Of a stretch of 64,000 nucleotides of DNA, positions 43,940-53,325 are shown one piece after another; position 1 is the first letter of the stretch; each line of letters opens with the position of its first letter. The notes below the pieces were generated by a model. It did no database searches. It was not told the DNA's origin and saw only the letters and a list, made by a program, of their open reading frames with translations. Location: the NCBI GenBank assembly GCA_964612185.1, contig CAZTCR010000010.1, positions 1-64,000 on the forward strand. Direction: 5' to 3'. The DNA is from UBA1447 sp964612185. Lineage in GTDB: Bacteria; Bacillota; Clostridia; Oscillospirales; Acutalibacteraceae. A program made the translations under genes and the position numbers.

Positions 43940-45220
43940 TTACAGCACTGCACCGTACCCTTCAACTTCCCGCCGCACAAGCAGGGGGTCCAGCGCCTTG
44001 ATGCCAATCCCGGTGTTTATGGATAGCGCCGCCGCAATCCCTGTCGCCTGCCCCGTCATCGCGCAGGTAGTAGCAACCCGAGCGGAGGATAGTGCCAATT
44101 GGTCAGCGGAAAAACAGCGCCCCGCCATCAGCAGATTTCTGCCGTCCTTGGCAATCAGACATTCCAGCGGTATTTGGTAAGGCGGGACATTTAACTCGTC
44201 TCTCGGCAGGATGTAAGTGCGTTTGTCGTCATCCGGCTTGTGCCCGTCCAGGTAATACACCCCGCGGGCGACTGCCGTGGGGAATTGCCTGCCGGCGCGC
44301 AAATCGTCCACCGTCAGTACATATCCCCCGGTTATTCTGCGCCCTTCCCGGATGCCGATTTGCGGGGAGCAGCCGTCAAAAATCCACGGCTTCTTCTCAA
44401 TCCGCTGAAAATAATCGAGCACCTCCATCATCCGCCGGCGCGCCGCAATTTCCGCCCCTGTCATGCTTTCGGTATCTGTTGCGTCAAAGCAGGGGACTTT
44501 GATTTTTATCGCGTTGCCGCCCGGTCCGTTGGGCCAGATGCTGGTCATGGGTAAATCATCTTTGTCTGTAATTTTGCCAAACAAGCCTTCCGGTACCTGC
44601 GGCACGCATTCACCGTCCGGGTGATGGCGGACGAAGAACATCATCGACATCGGCAAACTCAAGCCGTCCTCCGGGCGGCCTTTCATCGTTTCAAAGCCGG
44701 CCGCATGTGCCAAAACAGCTTCGCCCGTGCAGTCGATAAATATTCTTGCCCGCAGCGCCTCCGGTCCGGATGGGCCGCTGAGGATACATTCGGTAATCGT
44801 TCCCTCGGTCACGGCGGCATCAATCAGCCGGGTATGCAGCAGCAGTTTGACGCCGTAAGCCAGCAGCAGTTCCTGCAGGACGACGGCTAAAAAATAATGG
44901 TTAAAAACGCGGGACGATTTCTCTTCAAAAGGCTGATAGGGGACAATGGCATTGAAGGCATCAAGCCGGCTGATAATTTCGTCAAAGATTTCGCCCTGTC
45001 CCGCTGTTTCCCCGCAGAACGAGGCGACACCGCCCGAAGTTAAATCACCGCCTGCCACGGCGAAGCGCTCCACGAGGATAACGCTGAGCCCCCGTTTGGC
45101 TGCGGCGCAAGCCGCGCACACGCCGGCAATCCCTCCGCCGAGCACGGCAATGTCAGCCGTGTAACGAACGGCGATTTTTCGGTTCCAGGTTATCGTTTCA
45201 CTGCATGTATCAAATGACAT
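43940..45220 (-). CDS. FAD-dependent oxidoreductase (FAD_oxidored family)
   Basis: A 426-residue flavoprotein. The dinucleotide fold is IAVLGGGIAGVCAACAAAKRGLSVILVER, then GGDLTSGGVASFCGE with a possible active cysteine, IDCTGEAVLAHAAGFE and, near the C-terminus, MAGRCFSADQLALSSARVATTC, typical of the PF12831 family often linked to carbohydrate or cofactor metabolism. No signal peptide. It is divergent from the acetyltransferase gene. Substrate unknown. Confidence 0.82.
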   Translation of the reverse strand: MSFDTCSETITWNRKIAVRYTADIAVLGGGIAGVCAACAAAKRGLSVILVERFAVAGGDLTSGGVASFCGETAGQGEIFDEIISRLDAFNAIVPYQPFEEKSSRVFNHYFLAVVLQELLLAYGVKLLLHTRLIDAAVTEGTITECILSGPSGPEALRARIFIDCTGEAVLAHAAGFETMKGRPEDGLSLPMSMMFFVRHHPDGECVPQVPEGLFGKITDKDDLPMTSIWPNGPGGNAIKIKVPCFDATDTESMTGAEIAARRRMMEVLDYFQRIEKKPWIFDGCSPQIGIREGRRITGGYVLTVDDLRAGRQFPTAVARGVYYLDGHKPDDDKRTYILPRDELNVPPYQIPLECLIAKDGRNLLMAGRCFSADQLALSSARVATTCAMTGQATGIAAALSINTGIGIKALDPLLVRREVEGYGAVL

Positions 45221-45361
45221 AGCGTTTTCTCACTCTCTGCCGATGCACCTTGTTTCTCGATGAGATTGTATCACCGGAATATAGCAAAGTCAAACCGTAA
45301 AGAGTCCCAAAGGACTGTCCAACAGCACTTATTTTTGCGCCGCTGTTGTTGTATATTTTTA

Positions 45362-45390
45362 TTGACACTGCCACCGCAATAGCTTAACAT
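45362..45390 (+). promoter_or_regulatory. Promoter of the acetyltransferase gene
   Basis: TTGACA (45362-45367) and TAACAT (45385-45390) are 17 bases apart; the -10 is a 4-of-6 match. It lies 25 bases before the start codon. Confidence 0.5.
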
Positions 45391-45414
45391 ATTGATGAAC
45401 TTCACATAGAAAGG

Positions 45415-46596
45415 ATGCTGATTGCCATTTCGGATGTTACTTATTCAGGCAGAACCCCCAAGGAGGATTATGCCAAGCTGATTTCATTCCTCGATGAGGT
45501 GTTTTTTACCGACGACGACCCGGAGACGAAAAGGGACTTTTTAGGGTTGCTTCCCAAACTTTACAAGCCAAAATATGACCCTTGTTTCAACAATTTTATT
45601 GTAAAAGAGGGCGACGACATCAAAGGCGCCGTCGGCCTTTATTACAACGAAGTAATGGCGGGCGGGGAAAAGCTGCGCTGCGGCGGTATCGGTAATGTAG
45701 CCGTTGCGAAGGATTCACGCTCCAAGGGATATATGATCGAGTGCATGAATATGGCGATCGATGATATGAAGGCGAGCAAAGCCGATTTCGGTCTGCTCGG
45801 CGGGCAGCGGCAGCGCTACGGCTACTTTGGGTTTGAACCGGCGGGTGTCCGGTTTGACTTTTCCGTCAATCTTTCGAACCTCCGCCACTGTATGGGCAAG
45901 GATGCCGAAAACGAGCTTGAGGTGCGCGAGGTAACCGTGGATGACAAAGAAACCCTGGCGAAAATTGACGAAATCATTCGCAAGGAGGCTTATTTCGCGA
46001 TTCACCCGCCGGAGCAGATGTACGACATCTTGTGCTCCTGGCGGCATAAACCCTATGCCGCTTTCAAAGACGGTGCGCTGAAGGGATTTTTCACCCGCAA
46101 CTATGAAGGCGGCCTTGCCGACTTCAAAGCCGTTGACCCGGCAAGCATCAATCAAATGATTTTAGCGGTATTTGAAACGATTCAAGATAAAAGCATAGGC
46201 TTCAATATAGCCCCGTATGATACGGACAGCATTGACCATTTTACCAAGATAGCGGAAAGCTGTTCCATCCGGCATGCGGAATGCTATACGGTTATCAATT
46301 TTGCCAATACAGTACGCGGACTGCTGAAAGTGAAGGCGGCAACAGAACCGGTTGCCGACGGCATGATTAACCTGTTGATTCATGGCGTCGCGGGTGACGA
46401 GAAGTTGGAAATCAGCATAACGCACGGTAAGGTGACCGTTCGGGATACAGAAAACACACCGGATTTGGAATTGGACCATTTTCAGGCGATCAGGCTGCTG
46501 TTTTCCCTGAGTTCCGCAGAGCGCAGAAATCTGACTTGCAGCGCGGCACAATGGCTCCCGCTGCCGCTACACTGCTTCAGTTTTGATTCGGTATAA
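45415..46596 (+). CDS. Eis-like GNAT N-acetyltransferase
   Basis: A 393-residue two-domain GNAT with a sterol-carrier-like C-terminal part, as in Eis-type aminoglycoside and peptide acetyltransferases. The acetyl-CoA loop is GGIGNVAVAKDSRSKGYMIECM (about 88-110), and GGQRQRYGYFGFEPAG follows. The AAAGG ribosome site is only one base from this ATG, so the true start could be slightly downstream. Substrate unknown. Confidence 0.78.
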   Translation: MLIAISDVTYSGRTPKEDYAKLISFLDEVFFTDDDPETKRDFLGLLPKLYKPKYDPCFNNFIVKEGDDIKGAVGLYYNEVMAGGEKLRCGGIGNVAVAKDSRSKGYMIECMNMAIDDMKASKADFGLLGGQRQRYGYFGFEPAGVRFDFSVNLSNLRHCMGKDAENELEVREVTVDDKETLAKIDEIIRKEAYFAIHPPEQMYDILCSWRHKPYAAFKDGALKGFFTRNYEGGLADFKAVDPASINQMILAVFETIQDKSIGFNIAPYDTDSIDHFTKIAESCSIRHAECYTVINFANTVRGLLKVKAATEPVADGMINLLIHGVAGDEKLEISITHGKVTVRDTENTPDLELDHFQAIRLLFSLSSAERRNLTCSAAQWLPLPLHCFSFDSV

Positions 46597-46796
46597 TAGT
46601 ACTCTGTAACACCTAATCTTATGTATATTGGCGGTCTTTTTTGTGCGATACTGCGTTGTCGTCAATCGGAATACACAAAGTATTCCTCAATCCTTCGCCT
46701 TGTCTCACGCAAAACATCCTCGCCACTATATAATAATTTTAGATGTTACAAAGTACTGAAAAAATTAATATATAAAGCACTGAAAGGAAGATAAAA

Positions 46797-49700
46797 ATGG
46801 GTAACGGCGTAAATTTTATGGACAAAAACTCAGAGCGCAATATGTATTACAAGCGAATCACAAAAATGATTAAAGTGCTGCAGGGCGATTATTACTGCAC
46901 AGGCAGCGTGAATCTTGGCGGCTTCCGGTTCAGGGACGGGCAATACACTTTTGAGCAAATCAATGAAGGTGAATGGCGGGATTTTGATACCGAAAATGAG
47001 CTTTGGGGCTATCGCGAATGCTATGCCTGGTTCCGGCACAGTTTTGAAGTGCCGGCGGAGTTTGCCGGCAAGCCCGTGCTGTATGAGATTATGCCGTCCC
47101 AGCGTGAATGGCGCGGCGGTGCCACACAATTCATCATCTACGCCAACGGCGAACTGGTACAGGGGATGGATTCCAACCATGCCACTGTGCGTCTGCTCGA
47201 TAACGCGAAGGGCGGCGAAAAGTTTGATATTTGTATCAACGCCTACAAGGACGATTGGGATTTTGACGGCAAGGCGATGATGCGCGCGCGCATCAAGACG
47301 GTTGACGATTTGGTGCAAAAACTCATCTATGACCTGCTGACCCCGCTCGAAGTTGCCGCTTTGTATACCGTAGACGATATTCCGCGGGTGGATATTATCA
47401 AAGCGCTCAATGACGCCATTAACCTTTTAGACCTCTACACACCTGACAGAGCCGAGTTCGCAAAATCAGCCCAAGCGGCAATTGATTACCTTGAAAAAGA
47501 GATATACGGCAAAGGCGATATCGGCGCGCTGACATCCTGCATCGGTCACACGCACATTGATGTCGCGTGGCTGTGGCGCCTGCGTCAAACCAGGGACAAA
47601 ACCGGCCGCAGTTTCGCGACGGTGCTCAAACTGATGGACGAATATCCGGAATACAAGTTCATGTCCCCGCAGGCGCAGTTGTACGATTACTGCAAGCAGG
47701 ATTATCCTCAAGTGTATGAGGGCATCAAACAACGCGTCAAAGAAGGCCGCTGGGAAGTGGAGGGCAGCATGTGGGTGGAATCGGACACCAATGTGGTTTC
47801 CGGTGAATCCCTGGTGCGCCAGTTCCTTGTCGGCAAGCGGTTTTTTAAAGAAGAGTTCGGTGTGGACAATAAAATCATGTGGCTGCCCGATGTGTTCGGC
47901 TATTCCGCCGCCATCCCGCAGATTATGAAAAAAGCCGGCATCGATTACTTTATGACCACTAAAATATCCTGGAACGAATATAACAAGGTGCCCTATGACA
48001 CCTTTATGTGGAAGGGTATTGACGGTACGGAAGTGCTCGCGCACTTTGAACCCAGCACAGACCATGACGAGCGCGTGGATTTCGGCACCACTTACAATGC
48101 ATACCTGGAACCCGAACTTGTCCTGGGCGGCTGGCGGCGGTATTCGCAAAAAGACCTCAACAAAAATGTGCTGTGTTCCTTCGGTTTCGGCGACGGCGGC
48201 GGCGGGCCTACGATTGAGATGCTCGAGTTTGGCAGACGCATGGAGCGCGGAATCCCGGGCTGCCCGAAAACACGCATGGAATTCAGCAGGGACTTCTTTG
48301 ACAACCTGCAAAAGGATGTGGAAGGCAGCCGCAGACTGCCGAAGTGGGCAGGGGAACTGTACCTTGAGTTCCATCGCGGTACACTGACATCACAGGCACG
48401 CAACAAGCGTTACAACCGTAAGAGCGAAAATTTATACCATGACCTTGAAACGCTCGCCGCCATTGCGCAAACTCAGTGCGGCAGCGAATATCCGTCCGCT
48501 GATATCTATGAGGCGTGGAAGATTATTCTGCTCAACCAGTTCCACGATATTATTCCGGGATCCTCCATCAAAGCGGTTTATGACGATTCCAAAATTCAAT
48601 ATGACACCATCATTGAAAAGGGCAGTGAGCTTGTTAACGCGGCTATGGCGGCTGTTGCCGGCAACCTTGCCGTAAGCGAAAAATCCTATGTAGTGTTCAA
48701 CACCCTCGGCATCGCACGCGACGATGTGGTCATAACAGACATGCCGGCAACGGAGAATTTCACCATCACCGACAGCGACGGCAATGCGCTCGCCTGGCAG
48801 AAAACCTTTGACGGCAAGCTTGCTTTCTTTGCCACGGGTGTCCCTGCAAAAGGTTACAAAACATATAAAATTGCTCAATGGGCGATGCCGAACTGTGAAC
48901 GCACGGTGAATGTGCGGGGTAATACAGTAAGCAACAGCTTTTTTGAGGTCGATTTCGACAGCAGCATGAATATAGCCCGCTTGCTCCACAAGGCCAGCGG
49001 CAGAACCGTAGCCCCCGAAGGCGAAGTGCTCAACAAGATCATCGCTTATGAGGACAGACCGTACAACCATGATGCCTGGAATGTGGATGTCTATTTTGAT
49101 GAAAAGGCTTTGGAAGTAACGGATGTCACCGGCAGCGAGCTGGTCGAAAACGGCCCGGTGAGAGCAGTGTGGAAAGTTGTCAGGAAGTTTATGTCCTCCA
49201 CCATTGAGCAGTACTTCATTTTCTACAAAGCGATTGACCGCATCGATGTACAATATATAGCGGACTGGAAAGAAAAGAATATCCTCCTCAAAGCCGACTA
49301 CCCGGTGGATGTCAATGCAGTGCGAGCGACCTTTGATATTCAATTCGGTAATTTGGAGCGTACCACGCACAACAACACCATGTGGGATTACGCGCAGTTT
49401 GAGGTGGTCGGACACAAATGGGCGGATTTAAGCGACAACAGTTTTGGCCTTGCGATTCTAAACGACTGCAAATACGGTTGGACCGTCAAGCAGGGGCATA
49501 TTATCCCGTCGCTTCTGCGCTGCGCGACCACACCCAACCACGCGCAGGACAGGGAAGTGCATCACTTCACCTATTCCATCTACCCGCACACCGGCGCCGC
49601 GAATTCTTCCGATGTTGTCAAGCAGGGTTACTCCCTCAACTTCCCGCTGTACTGCAAAAAAGCCGAACAGGGTGAAGGCAAGCTGGGGACCTGCTACTCC

Positions 49701-49955
49701 TTTGTTTCGGCCGATGCTCCGAATGTGATCATCGAAACGGTTAAAAAAGCGGAAGACAGCAAGGACATCGTCATCAGGGCATATGAAACCTGGAATAAGA
49801 AGACCGAAGGCGTGCTGACCTTTGGCGAAAACATCAAGAGCGCCGTGGAATGCAACTTGATGGAAGAGGACGAAGCATCGCTTGAAATCAAGGACGGTAA
49901 AGTTGCCCTGGCATTTAAACCGTTTGAGATTAAGAGTATCAAAGTAACGCTGTAG
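46797..49955 (+). CDS. GH38 alpha-mannosidase
   Basis: A 1052-residue glycosidase. N-terminal accessory domain to about 230; catalytic GHTHIDVAWLWRLRQTRDK (H-x-D metal site) near 243; MWLPDVFGYSAAIPQI with the nucleophile aspartate near 365; HF and WNEYNKVPYDTFMWKG nearby. C-terminal beta domains match family architecture. No signal peptide, so it is cytoplasmic and probably trims imported mannose-containing oligosaccharides. RBS GGAAG is six bases upstream. It ends at a perfect terminator. Confidence 0.94.
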   Translation: MGNGVNFMDKNSERNMYYKRITKMIKVLQGDYYCTGSVNLGGFRFRDGQYTFEQINEGEWRDFDTENELWGYRECYAWFRHSFEVPAEFAGKPVLYEIMPSQREWRGGATQFIIYANGELVQGMDSNHATVRLLDNAKGGEKFDICINAYKDDWDFDGKAMMRARIKTVDDLVQKLIYDLLTPLEVAALYTVDDIPRVDIIKALNDAINLLDLYTPDRAEFAKSAQAAIDYLEKEIYGKGDIGALTSCIGHTHIDVAWLWRLRQTRDKTGRSFATVLKLMDEYPEYKFMSPQAQLYDYCKQDYPQVYEGIKQRVKEGRWEVEGSMWVESDTNVVSGESLVRQFLVGKRFFKEEFGVDNKIMWLPDVFGYSAAIPQIMKKAGIDYFMTTKISWNEYNKVPYDTFMWKGIDGTEVLAHFEPSTDHDERVDFGTTYNAYLEPELVLGGWRRYSQKDLNKNVLCSFGFGDGGGGPTIEMLEFGRRMERGIPGCPKTRMEFSRDFFDNLQKDVEGSRRLPKWAGELYLEFHRGTLTSQARNKRYNRKSENLYHDLETLAAIAQTQCGSEYPSADIYEAWKIILLNQFHDIIPGSSIKAVYDDSKIQYDTIIEKGSELVNAAMAAVAGNLAVSEKSYVVFNTLGIARDDVVITDMPATENFTITDSDGNALAWQKTFDGKLAFFATGVPAKGYKTYKIAQWAMPNCERTVNVRGNTVSNSFFEVDFDSSMNIARLLHKASGRTVAPEGEVLNKIIAYEDRPYNHDAWNVDVYFDEKALEVTDVTGSELVENGPVRAVWKVVRKFMSSTIEQYFIFYKAIDRIDVQYIADWKEKNILLKADYPVDVNAVRATFDIQFGNLERTTHNNTMWDYAQFEVVGHKWADLSDNSFGLAILNDCKYGWTVKQGHIIPSLLRCATTPNHAQDREVHHFTYSIYPHTGAANSSDVVKQGYSLNFPLYCKKAEQGEGKLGTCYSFVSADAPNVIIETVKKAEDSKDIVIRAYETWNKKTEGVLTFGENIKSAVECNLMEEDEASLEIKDGKVALAFKPFEIKSIKVTL

Positions 49956-50005
49956 AAGCACGACATCCCGGGTTCCGCTAAGTCGAACCCGATAAGATTA
50001 AAACG

Positions 50006-50047
50006 AAAACACCCGATCGGTTCATAAAGGGCCGAATCGGGTGTTTT
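50006..50047 (+). terminator. Terminator after alpha-mannosidase
   Basis: AACACCCGAT and ATCGGGTGTT form the stem, with a TTTTTAT tail. The next promoter begins just six bases later. Confidence 0.88.
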
Positions 50048-50052
50048 TATGC

Positions 50053-50081
50053 TTGACACCAACAAAAAATTAAGATAAAAT
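50053..50081 (+). promoter_or_regulatory. Promoter of the DUF4143 ATPase gene
   Basis: TTGACA (50053-50058) and TAAAAT (50076-50081) are exactly 17 bases apart. The -10 element lies inside the left arm of an inverted repeat. Confidence 0.82.
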
Positions 50082-50103
50082 AAAGTGTACTTTATTTCGT
50101 CTT
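50072..50103. promoter_or_regulatory. 15-2-15 inverted repeat over -10 and start site
   Basis: The left arm is AAGATAAAATAAAGT, the centre GT, and the right arm ACTTTATTTCGTCTT; the arms match at 13 of 15 positions. It spans the -10 element and the probable transcription start of the ATPase, and is a candidate operator for a dimeric regulator. Confidence 0.6.
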
Positions 50104-50120
50104 AAATATGGAGGTTGATT

Positions 50121-51347
50121 ATGCAATATATAAAGCGGGAACTTGAAAGAAAATTCTTGCACATGAGTTCGTTTTTTAAAGTGGTGCTCGTCACCGGAGC
50201 AAGGCAGGTTGGCAAAACAACCATGCTCAAGCATTTGGCACAAGGGCAGGAGAGAACCTATGTTTCGCTCGATAACGCCTTGGCACGCGCACTGGCGCAG
50301 TCAGACCCGGTATTGTTTTTCCAGACCTATAAACTGCCGATTATTATCGATGAGGTGCAGAAAGCGCCGGAACTGTTTGAACAAATTAAAATAATGTGTG
50401 AAGACAGCGACGAAACCGGACGCTTTTGGCTCACCGGCTCGCAACAGTATTCCATGATGAACGAGGTAAGAGAAACGCTCGCGGGAAGAATCGGTATCCT
50501 TGAACTCTACAGCCTTTCGCAAAGTGAAAAAACCGGAAGCAACTTCAGCGTTGAACTCGATTTTAGTCTGTCTGCGTTATTAGAAAGGTATAAGCGGGTG
50601 TCAAAAAACAATATACTTGATGTGTATGAACACATCTGGCGCGGTGGGATGCCGCAGGTACAGTATGCGGACGCGGAACAGCGGCAGGAGTATTTCAATT
50701 CATATATTGACACCTACCTCATGCGTGATGTAACCGAGGCAGGCGGGATTTCGGACACCGTTCGGTTCAGAAAATTTTTAACCGCCTGCGCCGCGCTTGT
50801 ATCCGGCATGGTGAACTACAAAACACTGGCGGACACGGCGGAAATATCCCAGCCTATCGCAAAAGAGTGGCTGCGGCTGCTGCAAGGGCTTGGAATTGTG
50901 TATCTATTGAAACCGTATTCGAACAATGAGCTCAAACGGCTGGTAAAGGTACCGAAACTCTACTTTTGCGATACCGGCCTCTGCGCGCATCTTTCCATGT
51001 GGCTCACGAGCGATACGCTGATGAACGGCGCAGCGAGCGGACATTTTTTTGAGAATTATGTGGTAATCGAACTGCTCAAAAATTACGCGTATGCCAAAAC
51101 AAAAGCCAATCTCATGTACTACAGGGATGCAAATGCCAAAGAAATAGATGTCTTTGTCGAATCCGATAAGTTGATCCATCCGCTGGAAATTAAAAGGTCC
51201 GCTAACCCGGACAGTCGGGAAGTGAAAAAGTATGCTCTGCTTGATAAAATAACCGTGCAAAGGGGCAGCGGCGGTATTGTATGTATGTGCGAGGAAGTTA
51301 TTCCGATTGATGAGAAGAACTGCTATATTCCCTGTAACTTGATATGA
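50121..51347 (+). CDS. AAA family ATPase with DUF4143 domain
   Basis: A 408-residue protein with Walker A VTGARQVGKTTML near residue 27, IIIDEVQKAPE as Walker B, and FWLTGSQQYSM as sensor. The C-terminal half is DUF4143, ending with EIDVFVESDKLIHPLEIKR, a PD-(D/E)xK-like nuclease-type pattern. The family is widespread and often variably present; its function is not settled. RBS GGAGG is six bases before the ATG at 50121. It is followed by a hairpin array. Confidence 0.85.
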   Translation: MQYIKRELERKFLHMSSFFKVVLVTGARQVGKTTMLKHLAQGQERTYVSLDNALARALAQSDPVLFFQTYKLPIIIDEVQKAPELFEQIKIMCEDSDETGRFWLTGSQQYSMMNEVRETLAGRIGILELYSLSQSEKTGSNFSVELDFSLSALLERYKRVSKNNILDVYEHIWRGGMPQVQYADAEQRQEYFNSYIDTYLMRDVTEAGGISDTVRFRKFLTACAALVSGMVNYKTLADTAEISQPIAKEWLRLLQGLGIVYLLKPYSNNELKRLVKVPKLYFCDTGLCAHLSMWLTSDTLMNGAASGHFFENYVVIELLKNYAYAKTKANLMYYRDANAKEIDVFVESDKLIHPLEIKRSANPDSREVKKYALLDKITVQRGSGGIVCMCEEVIPIDEKNCYIPCNLI

Positions 51348-51410
51348 TACATAATAGAGCAGCATGATGGAATACTATTCTGCATTCAAATTGTAGACGC
51401 AATTTTAATC

Positions 51411-51535
51411 GGCAAGCAAAGCTTGCCGCTGCGGCTGTAGCCGCAGACAGATAGCATTGAACGGTATTTCCGGCAGCAAATGCTGTCCCCGCTGTCTTTG
51501 GACAGCGAATTAAAAGATAGACTTGTCTATCTTTT
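51411..51535. repeat. Array of five adjacent hairpins
   Basis: In order: GGCAAGC-AAA-GCTTGCC (51411-51427), CTGCGGCT-GT-AGCCGCAG (51429-51446), GGCAGCA-AA-TGCTGTC (51472-51487, one G-U), CGCTGTC-TTTG-GACAGCG (51490-51507), AAAAGATAGAC-TT-GTCTATCTTTT (51512-51535). No gene overlaps them. All have very short loops and unrelated stems, consistent with several independent short palindromes or one structured RNA. Confidence 0.75.
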
Positions 51536-51568
51536 AAATGGAGATTAGTATAAAAATCTGAATAGTGA

Positions 51569-51600
51569 AAGAGCAGGGATGAACTTCAATCCCTGCTCTT
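51569..51600. terminator. Bidirectional terminator between ATPase and secreted hydrolase
   Basis: AAGAGCAGGGAT and ATCCCTGCTCTT form a perfect 12-bp stem with an 8-base loop between convergent genes. Confidence 0.85.
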
Positions 51601-51634
51601 TGTTAAGTTTGCCATAATACCTAACCGGGTAAAT

Positions 51635-53131
51635 CTAAGCGAATAATGGTTTAAGTGTGCTCAAAAAAGAAAGAATTAACCTGAAAACATCTTCAACCCT
51701 CAATGAATCATCCGGTACAAAATCCGCCAGCGGAATAACCTTGCTGTTTGCCGCGTTGTTTTGCAAAAACTGCGGGAAGCGGGGATCCGATTGCACATTA
51801 AAACCGTTATCGCTCAAAAAGAACAAGGTGTACAGTTCTTTGTGCCCCGCGTGCGGTGTGCTGTGGAGCATATCTTTGACAAACCAGGTGTTCTCCGGCA
51901 GATAGCAGGTGGACGCGTCAATCACACCGTCCGCTGACAGGTGGTTGTGCCCATCATTGACTGCCTGCACATAGCCCTCGCCGAGCGTGTCACCCAGCAG
52001 CGCGCAGGTGACCCCCGGCGCGTTGTAGATGGTGTCATCCACCGCGTCGCTGTTGTTCATGTAAGATGCGACAAACGGTTCCCGCTGAAAGTTGTAGCCT
52101 GCTACAATCATGATACCCACACCGTCATCGAGCGCGCCGTTTAGTATTTCATCCGCTTTGCCCTGGACATTGTAGTGATAATAGTCCAGCCTGTCCCTAA
52201 GCGTTTGGCTCGCGTCATCCCCAAGGAAAATGGTTTTTGCCTGTTCATAACTGACATCCGGCACAAGCGCCCACAAGCCGGGCATCCTGCCGAAAACGGG
52301 GATGAGCAGCTCATCGTATATTTGGTCTAACAGATTGTCTATCAAGGTGTCGCCGAACCCGAGCACAGCGCTGAAAACACCCAGCGCGTCAAGGGATTGT
52401 ATCAAAATACTCAAAAGCGAACCTGTCGCGTCCTCGGGCAGCACTTGCATCCCGTAACGGACCAGCGCGTCATGATTGAATTCGAGCTGTTTGGTAAAAA
52501 GGTCGCCGGCAACACCCACGCCGAGTATCGGGCAGCATTGGAAGATAATCGCGTCCAGTTCATCCGTACCGTATTTGTCGAGGTATGCCATCACAATCAT
52601 CCCGCCGAGCGAGGATGCTTTGAATTTAACCTTGCTGTGTCCGGTCAAGGTTTTCACATGCTGCACATAATCATGGAGCTTTTCGGCTGTTGCCAGCGGG
52701 TCCGCACGGAAGTCATAACCGAAATAATAGTCCCTGTCCGGTCCGTGCGACGGGTCTGTAGGCAGCGTGGTTTTGGTGGTGATCCGCGGGCTTGAGTCGC
52801 CGTTCTCGTCCATGGCGAGCAGGCCGAAAAGGCCGGTGGCCGCTTTCGCGATGCTGCCACCAAAAGCCTCGTAGTTTTTATCAACGGCGAAGCGCACAAG
52901 CGGCAAGGTCAATTTTCCTACAAGTTTGAGCGTATCCCCCTGTTCCGGTCGGAAGACGACCCGTTCATTCTCCGTACCGGCGTCCAGGTAAAGTGTCGCG
53001 CTGCCCAAAGCGGCTACATAGATAATCGGGGAGAAGCCGCAGCCGCAGGCATCGGTTTTGGCGCTGACAGGAAACATACAGGAAAAAAGCAGGGTTATAA
53101 CCAATAGGATGCTGACGGTTCGTTTTATCAT
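51635..53131 (-). CDS. Secreted alpha/beta hydrolase (lipase/LCAT-like) with hydrophobic tail
   Basis: A 498-residue exported protein. Signal peptide 1-24 ending PVSA. A FGYDFRADPLATAEKLHDYV segment precedes the nucleophile elbow KASSLGGMIVMAYL (serine near 171), as in LCAT-type lipases. The last residues (VEDVFRLILSFLSTLKPLFA) form an amphipathic or hydrophobic helix like that of the metallophosphatase. RBS AAGGAG is seven bases upstream. It probably acts on membrane lipids or esters at the cell surface. Confidence 0.8.
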   Translation of the reverse strand: MIKRTVSILLVITLLFSCMFPVSAKTDACGCGFSPIIYVAALGSATLYLDAGTENERVVFRPEQGDTLKLVGKLTLPLVRFAVDKNYEAFGGSIAKAATGLFGLLAMDENGDSSPRITTKTTLPTDPSHGPDRDYYFGYDFRADPLATAEKLHDYVQHVKTLTGHSKVKFKASSLGGMIVMAYLDKYGTDELDAIIFQCCPILGVGVAGDLFTKQLEFNHDALVRYGMQVLPEDATGSLLSILIQSLDALGVFSAVLGFGDTLIDNLLDQIYDELLIPVFGRMPGLWALVPDVSYEQAKTIFLGDDASQTLRDRLDYYHYNVQGKADEILNGALDDGVGIMIVAGYNFQREPFVASYMNNSDAVDDTIYNAPGVTCALLGDTLGEGYVQAVNDGHNHLSADGVIDASTCYLPENTWFVKDMLHSTPHAGHKELYTLFFLSDNGFNVQSDPRFPQFLQNNAANSKVIPLADFVPDDSLRVEDVFRLILSFLSTLKPLFA

Positions 53132-53162
53132 TGCCGTACTCCTTTGTTGAACCTTTACTTAG

Positions 53163-53218
53163 AGGACGCGCAATGCGTGCCCCTACAATGCGGTGCGTCA
53201 AGGATGCCGCACCCTGCA
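53163..53218 (+). repeat. Short dispersed repeat near ceramidase-like and lipase-like genes
   Basis: GCCCCTACAAT followed by GCGGTGCGTCAAGGATGCCGCACCCT; the second part matches the copy at 5992 almost exactly. It sits in the 194-base gap between two minus-strand genes. Confidence 0.65.
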
Positions 53219-53325
53219 TACGCTAATTAAATTCAACTCCCGCCCCGCGGTGCCGGCATCCTGTACGCCGGCAGTTGAATTTTAAATGCGCATCTTGATG
53301 CGCTATGACCACCAACCACTGACCC

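Noticed and set aside
48432..49415. 327-codon minus-strand frame opposite alpha-mannosidase
   Set aside because: Antisense to a clear GH38 gene, no RBS, no family features.
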